Positions 34,794-46,480 of a stretch of DNA of 64,000 nt are shown piece after piece. The notes under the pieces were generated by a model. It was given only the letters and a program-made list of their open reading frames with translations. It did no database searches and was not told where the DNA came from. This DNA comes from Corylus avellana (Eukaryota > Streptophyta > Magnoliopsida > Fagales > Betulaceae). Position 1 is the stretch's first letter. Each line of letters begins with the position of its first letter. The stretch lies in NCBI RefSeq assembly GCF_901000735.1, contig NC_081541.1, positions 3,961,021 to 4,025,020 of the forward strand, read 5' to 3'. A program made the translations under genes and the position numbers.

Positions 34794-37009
34794 TAAGTAG
34801 TGGGCACCATTTTGTTCTTTTATGTTTTTCTAATTTTAGTATTTTTTTTTTCTAAATTATTTATAAGGTTATTTTTGATAGTTTGGAGGAATATTACTTT
34901 AATTAGAAGTTTAGAAGAAAAAAAAAATACTAATTATTTGATAATTTAAGACACATGCATTTTTCTCAATTTTCGAAAATGAATTTCATTTTTCACTTTA
35001 GCTCTGGACCTCTAGTGTGGGATGGCGGATGGCCACTTGTCCTGGTTGGTGAAAGGTCAATTCAGTTTTTCTCGTTGTCCATAAAAAAAAATAAAATAAA
35101 ATAAAAATCTTGGATTGGAAAGAACTTGTCTCTTTGCATACATGAAAATGGAAGAGGAAATTCTTGGTAAAAGGGTGAAGAGTGTGTGGTTGAGGGGGTA
35201 AACCTAATGTTTGAAACTCCTATATATGTTCTTCAGGTTGTATATGCTCAAAAAAGATTTCCAGACAGGCATCTCAGAAACTGGCAGAGAAAATAATACC
35301 CCGACAAGCTTCTTTAATGGTAAAAATGTTGAGAAGTTGAGTGCTTTATGGTAAACCCAGCATTTCTAAATTATGTCATGGTGGTTTTCCAATTATTCAT
35401 CAATAATTTTACAAAATAAATTATGTAAAACAGATTTAAAAAAATTCAATAAACAGCCTTTTAGCTACAATTACAAGAAAAGCGAAACATTTAATTAATG
35501 AGAAATGTAATAAATCACATTTTTATCCCCAATTACAACCAACCTTTGATTTAATTTTTTATTTTTAAAAATGATTAATCAAATGGCTCGTTAGGACTGT
35601 CACTTCAACGTGGTGAAATAACAGTCAAATTAAAATCTAGTTTCCAACATTACTCCTTATTAACTGTTACAAACTTTTAGCATTTTTCCTTATTAGTTAA
35701 GTGAAGAAACAATATAAAAGTAATTTAGAAAACCCTCAGATTAACATAAAATGTAGAATCCAGATCTCTTACAAATTTTTAATTTGAATTGTAAAGAATT
35801 TCTTATAATTGCGAGAGATTCTAATAATACTCACCTATCTGAATAGATGCCCATGCCGGGACAAGTTGAAGAGCCTCTCATAGCAGAGAATCTCGATCCT
35901 AAAACAACTATTCAGGGCCAAACTCTGGCTCCACCTTAAATATCCATCATTCTAGCCAATGCAACATTGAGATTGAGTAGTCTAGCAAAACCTCTCAAAC
36001 CCTAATTATTTGTCCCCTCACCCACCCACTGCTACCTCTTTACCTGACAGCAACCACACGTGATGGGCTGGATTGAGACTGGCCCCCAAAGGCCCAGACC
36101 ATGTACCCGAACCTCCAATAGCCGGTAAACCATCAAGAAAGCCACCGGTTGCTTGCCGGAGTGCAGGTGACATCTCATATATGGGGGGGGCTCACAAGTT
36201 GGCAGTGGGTGGAAAAGAAAGCGCCAAGGTAAGTGGGGCCCAGAACTTTTCCCACTTTTGGGGTTCTGTATCATTGTATTTGTGGGACTCTTGGGGCCAC
36301 GGCCATTCATCATCCTTGGACCACACATCTTGAATTTAGCACCACCTATCTTTTTGGGTTTTGCTAAACCTACTTTTAGTAATCCCGTCTCTCCACAAAT
36401 AAAAGAAAAAAAAGTTCAATTTAAAAAAAAAAAAAAAAAAAAATTGATGGAATTGAATTAGGCTATAGTAATTTAAAGAAACGCATGTAATTTTTGAATC
36501 AAAAAGACAAACACGAGAGAGATTAATTATAGCTATTTTACTTGAACATGACTATAGTAGCACTTGTTCGCTGAAAACCGCACATAAATGAATTAGATCA
36601 TAAAAATCACTGGTGTTTCTTTAAATTTGACTGAGCTATAACTTAATTCAGTCTCATCGAAACTCTTTTTCTTTTAAAATCATCATTGAATCAAAATTTG
36701 ATAGTAATTCATTTAAAATTTATTGGTAATTTTGAAAGTTACATCACATTTAAATAAATAAATGAAATAAAAACCCTACTTATAGCATTACTTATTTTCA
36801 TGTGACTTATAGGTATAAATATATTTTATATTTTAAGTAGTATTTTTTTTTATTTTGAATGGTTTGTTAATATTTTGAAAACATAAACAAATGAAATGTA
36901 GTATTCATTTGCTTCTCCAACTAACTTGTAAATCTTCCCAAGCCCAAGGAAGTAGATTAAGGTTAGTAATTAATGGAAGGTGGTAAGCTTTTAAATTAAA
37001 TTAGAGTAA
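34794..37009. other. Gene-poor DNA with one G/C-richer stretch
   Basis: The segment at 36030-36370 is G/C-rich, has a CACGTG at 36057-36062 and overlapping open frames on both strands (36073-36333 plus, 36032-36328 minus), but neither resembles a protein I recognise. It may be a relic exon or a leader sequence. A poly(A) run is at 36422-36442. Confidence 0.3.
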
Positions 37010-37185
37010 TGTTATGTATCATATTTTTATCCTCCTAAAATTTTCTTAAAGTTGATGTGGTTTTCAAAATCACCATTAGATCAAAATTCAAGTATGATTC
37101 ATCTAGAATTTAATAGTGATTTTAAAAGCCACATCAATTTTAGAAGAATTTTAGAAAGATATAAAGATGGTACCTAGCATTACTC
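37010..37185. repeat. Hairpin MITE, AGCCACATCAATTTTAGAAG family
   Basis: TTCTTAAAGTTGATGTGGTTTTCAAAATCACCAT in the left arm inverts the right arm around 37120-37160. Related to 32530-32680 and 37580-37755. Confidence 0.65.
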
Positions 37186-37579
37186 ATAAAATTATTAGTG
37201 TCCCGGAGAATAAAATGAATTGCATTAATCAAATGTAAGTAATTTGTTTGGAGACTGCTCTAACCGGCTATATATACCATATTGTCCTATAAAGGGTATT
37301 ATTCTGTGTTAAGGATGGTGTGAGAAATTGTACCAGGATCCATATATTCTATAATTTTTTGGTGAGAGAATTTCAAGAAAGCCCACCTATTAGAATAAGT
37401 ATTTAAAGTTGTTCAAAAATTTATTGGGGTAGGTGAGTCAATAAGTAAAATTATAGAATAAGAGATATATATATATACTTTTGATAAAAATTTCCAAACC
37501 GTTTATCTCTCCAATATAAATAGTGGTGGGAATTTCGTTAAAAAATAAGTTAAAGGGTTCTTTGATGTGAAAAACGGAG

Positions 37580-37755
37580 GAGTAATTCTAGAATTCTCTT
37601 TTGTCTCATTCTTGTATTCCTCAAGAAATAATGTGACTTTTAAAATTATCATTTGATCAAAATTCAACAGTGATCAATCAGAAAGTCAATGGTAATTTTA
37701 AGAGCCACATCATTTGTAGAGGAACACAAGAAAATTTTGTAGCATTACTCAAAAT
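37580..37755. repeat. Hairpin MITE, same family
   Basis: Arms around AATAATGTGACTTTTAAAAT and AATTTTAAGAGCCACATCAT are inverted. The outer ends GGAGTAATTCTAGAATT and AGCATTACTC are the family's termini. Confidence 0.65.
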
Positions 37756-38390
37756 TGAGTCACCCGGGACAAAAGAAAAGGTAGAGCAGTTTGTTGGGTG
37801 AATGATATATGTGCCTAACTGTGTAGAGCCAAATATTAATGCCAATTGGCATGTGAAGTTCAAGAAAGTCGTGGATGATGTGGTGAATCTTTTGACGTTT
37901 TAGAGGCAGTGCATATGTACAACAAACTTTGGGAATTTTGTACGATCTGTAACTCTCATGCTGAGACAGCTTATCTGGTGCAAGGTGTGCCACAAGAGCT
38001 GCATATTCACGCTTCTTATCTCAATCTCATATTATTCAGTTTACTTGACTTTGCTTATTAGCTTTTTGGTCGATATTTATTAAAAAATAAAAAAATAATG
38101 GCCAAAGAGCATTACCACATCAGCCAAGTAATATAAAAGTTAAATGAGAAATAAGTAATTAACATTATTCAAACCATTTTAGATCCTACCATTCCTACAT
38201 TTCCTTGTTTAAAGAGGGGCAACAAATTGTAGGAGCTTTAAAAAGAGGCTCTTGTCTAAGTAGGATTTTTGCTTGAATGACCCTTTTTTGGGACACACGG
38301 GGACGAAAAACATTTAAATTCCCAAAATACTTGTGTATTTTGAAAAATAAAATAAAATGAAACACTAACCCCAAGGCTAGTAGTGGGTCA
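37756..38390. other. Gene-poor DNA
   Basis: No recognised gene. The stretch 37790-38010 reads like degraded former coding sequence, but I cannot name it. Confidence 0.3.
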
Positions 38391-38430
38391 ACCCACGACT
38401 GAGGACCCACGACTGTCCTCAGTCGTGGGT
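38391..38430. repeat. Perfect 16-bp inverted repeat around CCACGACT
   Basis: ACCCACGACTGAGGAC, an 8-base spacer, then GTCCTCAGTCGTGGGT. The motif CCACGACT/AGTCGTGG recurs in the spacer and in degraded form (GGGTCGTAGCTGACCC, TAGTCG) up to 38480. Confidence 0.85.
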
Positions 38431-38821
38431 CAGCTAGACGGTCAGGTAGCCATGGGTCGTAGCTGACCCATAGTCGTTTCAGCTTTTCTTCTCTTTTTTT
38501 TTTTTTTTTTTTTTTTTTAAGTAATTTAAGGGTAATTTTAAAATTTTATAAAGTTTACATGAGTATAAGAGTCATTTCATCATTTAATTGTTTGATTTAA
38601 CCCCAAACCATAAGAGGAGGAGTAACATTGCAAAAATTTGAAACTTCATATACTAAATGAGGGTTTTTGATATTTTGGGATAACAAAAAAAAATCTTGCC
38701 CAATAGGAAAATTGCAAGCTTTTTTAGCTCAAACCAAAGAATATCCAGTTAGTTATATTGAATGGATATTTTTGTCTCCTAAAAAAATGAAAAGACAAAA
38801 ATACATCTCTAATATAACTAA

Positions 38822-39340
38822 TAAGCAGTTACGGTTAGTGGTTATTTGCTATAACCGCTAACCGCAACCGCCTAGACGGTTGGCGGTTATTCAAACTAAT
38901 AACCAACGGTTTTATAACTGAATAGGCTTTTTAAGAGTTTTTGACCATCATTTAGCCTATTTTTTCGGCTTATTTTAAAGGTTTTTGACCAAAGTGTTCC
39001 CAACAAGATGAAAAGAACATGCTCTTTTTTTGGTCAGACAATATTTTTGAATAAGACTTGTTTCAAAACATCACATACCACATTATATTTTACATACATA
39101 AAGTTCATACACGACCAAAACGACACTGTTTTGGATGTTATATTATAATTATTATTAATATCAAATATAAAATATATATTTATATTATTATAAATAAGGG
39201 TAGGCGGTTAGCGTTTATTAACCGTTTTTCCTACCCTTAAAACCTTTAACTGCAACCACCCTAGGCAATTAGCAATTAGCAGTTAACAGTTAGTGATTAT
39301 AAGGGGTTAGCGGTTGGCAGGGCGGTTATAACACCCCCTA
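38822..39340. repeat. GGTTA/TAACC-rich hAT-like MITE (block A)
   Basis: The left end repeats GCGGTTA-type and TAACCGC-type motifs around CTATAACCGCTAACCGCAAC. The right end carries the inverse (TTAGCGGTTGGC, GCGGTTATAAC). The interior is A/T-rich. The equivalent in B is 51366-51895. Confidence 0.55.
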
Positions 39341-40487
39341 CCGAAAGGATGAGGGTGTGTGCTTCAATGCGCTAGTTAAGTATACTCTTTCTAAAGTATA
39401 CGATAGATACTACATGATTTTAAATAAATTTGAACTTTTGGGGTATATTGGCAAAATTTGGTTTGTAGAGCATTAAAACTTTAATTTACCATCATCTTTA
39501 TCACTTTTGCAATCATACCCTTAAAGTTTAAAAAACATCAACTTAGAATTACAATATTTCAAAGTTTGCAATGCCAATCCTCTCATCCAAATTCAGTGTT
39601 AAATCTTAACCGAGGAAGTGAAATCTCCAAAATACCTTGTCCAAATTCAATGTATTTTTGTAATTTTATAAACATCTTAAGGGTTTTGACGAGATGATTG
39701 ACAATGCAAAATTCTGAAAGATAATAACCTTAAATTGACGCTTTTAAAAGTTTAAAAGTATTATTGGAAAAGTGATAAAAAGATCACACATGGTAACTGA
39801 ACTTTTCCCTTAATTATGCACTTTTGTTTCTTACTCTTGGCATTCATAATTATATCAAATAAAGTTTTGTGACAATTGAGAGATTATGTCTACTCCCTTC
39901 AAATGCTTTAAAATATTTTGGAGAAACTTCACTTATCACCTTCGATCTTTCATCATTTTTGCAATCATATCTTTAAACTTTAAAAAGTATCAATTTAGTG
40001 TATTCATCTTTTAATTAATTAATTAATTATATATATTTTGTTTTTAATTTCACCCATCCGCTATCCTAAGAAATTGGTATCAAAATACTCCTCATTTTTT
40101 TTAGAAAAAAAAAGAAAACAATTGAAAATATTTAGGCGTTGGTCAGGATTTAACGGAATTTGCAAAAACACCTGTGCCTGAAACTTAGAAAAAAAAATTA
40201 TTATTATTTTTAAAAAAAGTATTTTAAAAATTTGACAGGATTTAACGGAATTAAAAAAAATTGAAAGATGGATACATTAAATTAACACTTTTTAAAGTTT
40301 AAAAATATAATTGCAAAATTAATAAAATATCATAATAGTGTGTAAAGTTTTCTTTTGTACAAAAATATCATGCAACTACCCATCACGCACACCCGCTTTC
40401 TTTCTAAAAGCTAGCGGTCCATTTTGGCTCAAATTCAAGTTTAAAACCTCCAAAATCAAAGCTATATAAATTAATAAGTCCAACGCA

Positions 40488-41242
40488 GGGGGTTTTCACT
40501 CAAACTCTCCCCTCCTGTTTGCTTTGGGTGCATCGCTAATCTCCTTTGCGCCGCTCTGCCACCCTTGTTTGCTACTGGGTCTTTTTTCGCGCCCACCGGG
40601 ACAAGCTCCATCGCCGCCTTCAACATTGGTTCTAGCAAGCTCGCAATCGGCTCCCTTCCGGCTGCCTTTACCTGCTTTTGGTGTTTTCCTCATGTGTTTT
40701 TTCCTGTTCTGTTTGGCTTTGGGTTGTATCTCCATTTTGTTTTCCTTTTGTTTGGTTTTTCGGTTTTTGTTGTATCTCAGTTTTGACCCCTTTTCCCTGC
40801 ATGTTTTTTCGGTTTCTTGCTTCTATTTGTAATAAGGCTCTTGCCCCTCTCGATCTGCCTGCTGGGATGCGAATTAACCTTTTGGGTCATGAATGTGAAC
40901 TTTGGTCCAAACCTTTGGATTGTGGATGTAAACTTTGGTTCAGACTTTTAAGTTGTGGATGTGAACTTTATCTTATTTGGATTGAGGAGGAAGAGTTTTT
41001 GGCTTGGGATTCTCTGCCCTCAATGTCGAAAAATAATTGCTACCTATACACCTTTGATGCTTGATTTGTTGTTTAGCCATAGGTTAGCAGGTCTGTTTGC
41101 AAGTCTGGATTGTATTACATCAATTTTAATGCTTGTATCTTTGTAGCTTATGCTACGGACACTTCAGGGTTGCCATGTGTTGAATGAGCTTTGCTCTTGA
41201 TTATCTATTATGAGACTAATATGTTTCCCCTTTCATTAAAAA
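40488..41242 (+). mobile_element. Non-LTR retroposon with target-site duplication (block A)
   Basis: Flanked by AAGTCCAACGCA at 40476-40487 and 41243-41254. The element ends CTTTCATTAAAA, an A-rich tail, so it reads rightwards and is about 755 bp. It starts GGGGGTTTTCACTCAAACTC. Open frames within it (for example 40524-40832, 40678-41064) are Phe/Cys/Leu-rich and shift between the two copies, so they are probably not real genes. The block B copy is at about 53056-53778. Confidence 0.75.
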
Positions 41243-41254
41243 AAGTCCAACGCA

Positions 41255-42523
41255 CCTTTTATACCATATTTCCAATTGTTCCTCCACTCACCAAAAAAAT
41301 CATTACTTCAGCATTCAGTTTTCAAGTATTCTAATAAAAAAAAAAAAACTAAGTAACACCCATTCGGCCGGCCATTTTCTCTTTCATCACATCATTGTAA
41401 GCATTCTATTCAATGTCTCTGCATCAAAAGTTGTGCAAATTAAGTTCATAAATTACTTGATATGTGTGTTGTTGATCTTTAAAAATCTGATATAAATAAA
41501 CGATTAAGATGTTGTCGTGAGTAGTTTTTATTTATTTATTTTTTAATTAAAAGGTGAGAAGGAGCGATTAGTATAATTTTTTCTTTTGGACGTTATTATT
41601 GAGGTTCTCATCCGCTGTGAAATGTCCGGTTTGAGCCATAGCTACTGTCTTGGAAGGCGAGTCCGTCACTACAACCCCACCAAAGTGTAAGCCAATAAAG
41701 TTCCTTCATAGTAGCATCTGATTCACACATTTACTACCGCAAGCTAGTTGTTGTGAGTAGTTGAATACACGGATTAATGTTTTCTCTATGTTCATATGAT
41801 CACATGCTGACTTATTTCACAACCTAATTGTCAGAGCTTTCAATTTAATTTTCAAAAATCATATGTCAACCATTATGACAAGGGTTTTGATTTTATGAAA
41901 AAGTACACGTACCCCTTCAAACATCATCTAATTGACAAGAAAAATGCTTCAATTTAATAAAACTCCACATTTTGCCTATGAAAGTTCACATAGTAAAATG
42001 TTACATCATTTTTTTTTAAAAAAAAAAAAAAACAAAATAAAAAGAATATGATTTGACATCTTGTCACATGAACTTTTATGGACAAAATATGAAGTTTTTA
42101 TTAGATTATAGCATATCTCAATTGACAATGTTCTCACCAAAACTTTTTTAATTGAGACAATGTTCCCTTCAAAGTCGGTAAAAATATAAAAATGACCATA
42201 GTTTTTTAGTTTTTTTTTAGTTTTTTTTTTTTTTTTTTTTTTCAATATGACAAAATACTCCAATAAATTAAAAAAGACAATAATTTAATTTTTTTATTTA
42301 AGAAAAAACGATTTTTTTAAAAAAAAAAAATCCGCACCATGGTTTTTATTAAGAAAAAAAAAATTAAAGGTATTTTCGTCATTTGGGAGACATTGATAAT
42401 TTTTTTGTAGTTTGGAGAGACATTAATAGCTTGAGGGATATGTGAGACTTCCTTTTTTATGATTCATATTGAATCATAAATCATTGTTTAATATGATTTG
42501 GGCATTTAGAGCACCATTTGTTA

Positions 42524-42564
<41 letters not shown>

Positions 42565-44751
42565 AGCCCCTTTAAACTTTTTTTTTTTTTTTCATTTACA
42601 TCTTTAAATTTTAAAAAGTGACATTGGGGCTTCCATACTACCACCAAATGTCAAATTATACACTTTAATATTTTTCTCCCCAAAATACTCTTAAATTTAT
42701 TAAAGAATAATCATTTGGAAAAAAATATATTAAAAAATTAAACCAAAAAAATCTGAAAACACCAAAAAGGGGTAGCATTTTTCATGTTAGCCCCCTTAAT
42801 TTTTTTTTTTTTTTCAAATGATAATTTTTATATATTTTGCACTTTTATTTTTTTTAATAATTTAAATGGCATTTTGAAGAGAAAAATGTAAAAATGTCTA
42901 ATTTAACACACAATGATCGTATGTGGGGCTTGACTTTTTAAAATTTGGAAAGTAATTGCAAAATAGGTGATAGTTTTGGGAGTTAAAAGTATACTTCCTC
43001 TATATTTAAATATATTTTGTGGATATTTTTAAATATGAAAAGTGTAGAGATGTAAAACCATCATTCATGTTGCCCTAAGATGTGTCAAGATAAGTAAAAA
43101 GAATGAGAAAAGGTTTTAAAATATGAGGACATGTGTATGAATGAGATACTTTTGGCCCAAAATAACACAAAGAAGGCACAACATGGTACCGATGCTAAAA
43201 TGGTAGCGCAACGCATGTGGCCACAGGCGTTGCCATAATCGTAAGGACAACACAACCCTAATACATGGGGTGTAATAATGTTCATAGGCCCTATGACGAG
43301 TATGATTACTATAAGTAATATTTAATACTCTATTGAAAATAAAGTCTGTCAATATGGTTCGACGGAAATATCAAATTTAAAGAAAATGAATATAACTCAA
43401 CCATTTTGTGGTTAAAAATTTTCTTACAAGACCTTTTTCACTCACCCTTTTTTTATGTTTTGTTTATAAGTTATGGGCAACATTATATATATATATATAT
43501 ATTTTTTTTTTTGACATGTTCACACAAGAGATGGAGGTGATTCAAATTAGTGACATCCACTTTATAAGGCGTGATTCACAATCGATTTAGCTACCCCTTT
43601 GAGACATAATAAATTATGAGACTGGGATGAAAGCTTAGAAAAGCATTAGAGTTCATCTCATAGAACTCTTCTTTTTTCTTTTTCTTTTTTTTCCCTTTTT
43701 TTTTTAATAAAATAAATGCACCAGCACATTCACTACCTGACAATTGAAATCAAGTTGTTTACCAAATTTGTGGCTTGAGTCCTTAATAGACATTTAAGTA
43801 TTCACTGCCCGACAATTGCTTTTAAGGAAGATGATTTGTTTAATCAGTTACGACTCATAATTATACAAAACAGAATTACTTGGAGAGAGAAAGAAAAAAA
43901 AAAAAAAAGAGAAAAAAAGACCAATTACATTGATGTGAAGCAATATTTACTTGAACTGCTAGGTAGAAATAGTTAACATTATTATTACTCTAAATCGTTC
44001 GAAATGAATAAGTTCACCAATAAAATCGAGGCTTTAACCCTTGAGGCTGGAAATTTAAAGCCTATTGGCTATATAGGATAGCTGGTTTTCATCACCTTCC
44101 TTCCTCCCCGAACCATGTGTCTTTTCCTGTTCTTTTCGCTCTGTTTTTCCCCTTCCGCTCAACCAACCAAGAGAGATATACAAATTTATTTGTAACGCTC
44201 AAAAAATTAATTAATTAATTTGGAGTGTTTTTCATAGTGCTCAAATGCTATTTATAACAACAAATATTATAATAAAATATAGTAGAAAAAAATTTAGTAC
44301 ACTTAATACGTAAAGTACAGCAGAAAAGCAAAATATTATATTGATAATAGTTATCTATATTATTGTACCTTTAGAGAAAAATAGTACACTTAATAAGAAG
44401 ACCATGCATAATCCCACAAAAAAAAAAAAAAATGTTGATGAAGTGTACAATATAATAATAACCGTTCTCACATAGTTTACTCGTATCTTTAACCCTTGTA
44501 CAATAAAGATTGTGTGTCATAGTAAGGACTACAATACCGGTGTCCCGGTGAAATACAAATGCTAGCTACTTCTAGTAGTTCAACCATGGGTGGGAGGTAC
44601 ACCACTAGTGATGCCATAGATGGCCACGCCATTTACTCTAGATCAAAGGCAACCTAAAATTTATTAATTTGGGCCATAGAATTAAGTCCATGTACACTAG
44701 TGTGTAAGTACCCTTGATTCTACACATTTATTCCATGGTGGAAGGACACAC
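41255..44751. other. Block A, gene-free segment
   Basis: A/T-rich, with an (AT)n run at 42524-42560 and long A/T runs. No gene recognised. Its right half (43000 onwards) is almost identical to 55490-57260. Confidence 0.6.
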
Positions 44752-44762
44752 AACAATTTATT

Positions 44763-45383
44763 ATTATTATTGAAAAATATGGAACTTCTATTGATGAAAT
44801 TTCATGAGTATAAAGCTTTTACATCATAGAGCATACAGCTCTGAAAAATCATAGCCAAAAGCTTTGAAAGTTACAAAGTCATAAAAATGACTTTAAGCTT
44901 CCGCTAACCCATGTACAATTACATTTACAGAACAGATTTGCTTCGAGCAGACTAGATTTAGGACTAGGTAGCCTAAATAAAAAGCAAAAATAAAAAACAG
45001 CTAGAAACTAAAAATTCGGCCGTGAGAGTTAAACCCCCACACCGATCTACTACATCCTCAACCCGAAAGCCAGGACAAACAAATAAAAAATAAAACCCCC
45101 ACAAGCAGCAACGAAGAAGTACAACATCGTAGACAGTCCTTCAGAATACATGCCTTGGCCGAAGAAAACGATCAGATTTAAGGTTGAAAATACAACCCGC
45201 TAGAAACGGAGACCGGTAGAGCCTACAGAGAAAACACGAGCACTGCTACCGTAAAAGGGGAGGAGGGAAGATCTAAATTTAGATCTTCCCTCCTCTTAAA
45301 GTTTTGCTTAGTATTGTCTAGAATAAAAAAGATGAATTCTATAGAAAATGAAGAGCCTCTCTCTCTATGTTAACGAAATGGGA
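44763..45383 (-). mobile_element. Non-LTR retroposon with 36-bp palindrome (block A)
   Basis: Target duplication AACAATTTATT at 44752-44762 and 45384-45394. The minus-strand 3' end has an (AAT)n tail (plus-strand TTATTATTATT), preceded by TTCATCAATAGAAGTTCCAT. Near its 5' end is the perfect palindrome 45260-45295. It has no coding capacity. Copies at identical relative positions in B, C and D share the same target duplication, so a single insertion was later multiplied with its flanks. Confidence 0.75.
45260..45295. repeat. Perfect 36-bp palindrome
   Basis: GAGGAGGGAAGATCTAAA followed at once by its reverse complement. Perfect in A and B (57768-57803), degraded in C (about 59749-59784) and D (about 62561-62600). 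Confidence 0.9.
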
Positions 45384-45697
45384 AACAATTTATTGACAAA
45401 CAATTGAGAAACATAAGTTAGTTCATGATAATCAATGTAATAGTAAATAATTGTTTGATAAGTACCCCAAAGTAATTGTTTTTGCTTCTACATGTTTTGA
45501 TGCTAACTACCAAAGTTTAAAAACTTTCAATTAAGGGTATTGAACCTTCAATTTCTTTCAATTGCCCCATTCTGTTAGAATTAAAATTTTGTCAAAATTT
45601 CAAAAATACCTATGTTTTTTTTTTTTTATTATCAAAATAAAATAAAAAGATTCCGACATTAATTTTTTTTATAAAAAAAATATTTGTAACATTTTTG

Positions 45698-45702
<5 letters not shown>

Positions 45703-45731
<29 letters not shown>
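45703..45731. repeat. (AT)n microsatellite at gap edge
   Basis: About 14 AT units ending at the gap, a likely cause of the assembly break. Confidence 0.85.
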
Positions 45732-45831
45732 NNNNNNNNNNNNNNNNNNNNNNNNNNNNNNNNNNNNNNNNNNNNNNNNNNNNNNNNNNNNNNNNNNNNN
45801 NNNNNNNNNNNNNNNNNNNNNNNNNNNNNNN
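45732..45831. other. Assembly gap (100 N)
   Basis: Exactly 100 N, a scaffolding placeholder, so true distance is unknown. Left boundary of the right VTE4 contig. Confidence 1.
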
Positions 45832-46480
45832 CAATCCTCCAAAATTTAAAAATCTTGAAGTTTTTTTTTTCGAAAATTTACTCCATGGGTTAATCGAAAT
45901 GATAATAAAATCTCTACTGTCAAAAGTTTTTAACAGCCGTTAGTTCCAATCAAAACACACTGTTTCACATCATTAAAATATTAATTTAATTTAAAATTTT
46001 AAATCTAAAAACAAAATTTTAAAATTAAATTAAATTAAAGGGGTGGCAACACCCCTATGTGGGCCACCCCTCCATCCTAGGGGTGGCTGTGAGCCACCTC
46101 AAACCTCCCATGGGCTTTGGTGGTTTGGGGGCCACCCCTACACCCTAGGGGTGGCTCGGTGGCCCCATGGGTGGTTTGGGGTGGCTCGAGCCACCCTAAG
46201 CCCCCTGGGGGTGGCCACAAGCCACCCTATAGGGATTGGGGGTGGCTTAATTTTTAAATTTAAATTTTAAAATTAAATTAGTAAAAAAAAATATATTTTA
46301 ATGAGATGTAACGGTGCATTTTGATTGAAACTAACTAGTATTAAAAAATTTTGACGATAGAGATTTTATTGTTATTTCGATTGACCCATGAAGTAAATTT
46401 TCAAAAAAAAAAAAAAAAACACTTAAAGATTTTTAAATTTTGGAGAGTTGACTCAAATACTTATTATACAATTACTTTTT
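45832..46480. repeat. GGGGTGGC-rich MITE upstream of right VTE4
   Basis: Starts CAATCCTCCAAAATTT and ends as its inverse (AAATTTTGGAGAGTTGAC, about 46434-46452), with arms over 150 bp. The core at 46040-46250 carries GCCACCCC/GGGGTGGC blocks. It corresponds to the element at 2031-2690 beside the left VTE4 copy. Confidence 0.65.

Larger units (their letters stand above)
38793..45731. repeat. Repeat block A (6.9 kb), direct copy of block B
   Basis: Homologous end to end with 51352-58006 in the same orientation, starting at ACATCTCTAATATAACTAAT in both and running to the next gap. Contains nested elements (38822-39340, 40488-41242, 44763-45383) at equivalent places in B. No gene is encoded. By eye, similarity is about 95-96% from the start to about 43000 and then about 99% or more to 45507. 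Confidence 0.9.

Noticed and set aside
36032..36333. Overlapping open frames on both strands in a G/C-richer stretch
   Set aside because: No recognisable domain, and overlapping frames are expected in G/C-rich DNA; left as unexplained rather than called a gene.
40524..41064. Overlapping Phe/Cys-rich open frames
   Set aside because: They lie inside a retroposon, and the block B copy has shifted and shortened frames, so there is no sign of coding constraint.
43085..43352. Open frames on the minus strand repeated at 55565-55852
   Set aside because: Conserved only because blocks A and B are recent copies; no family resemblance and no start or splice context.
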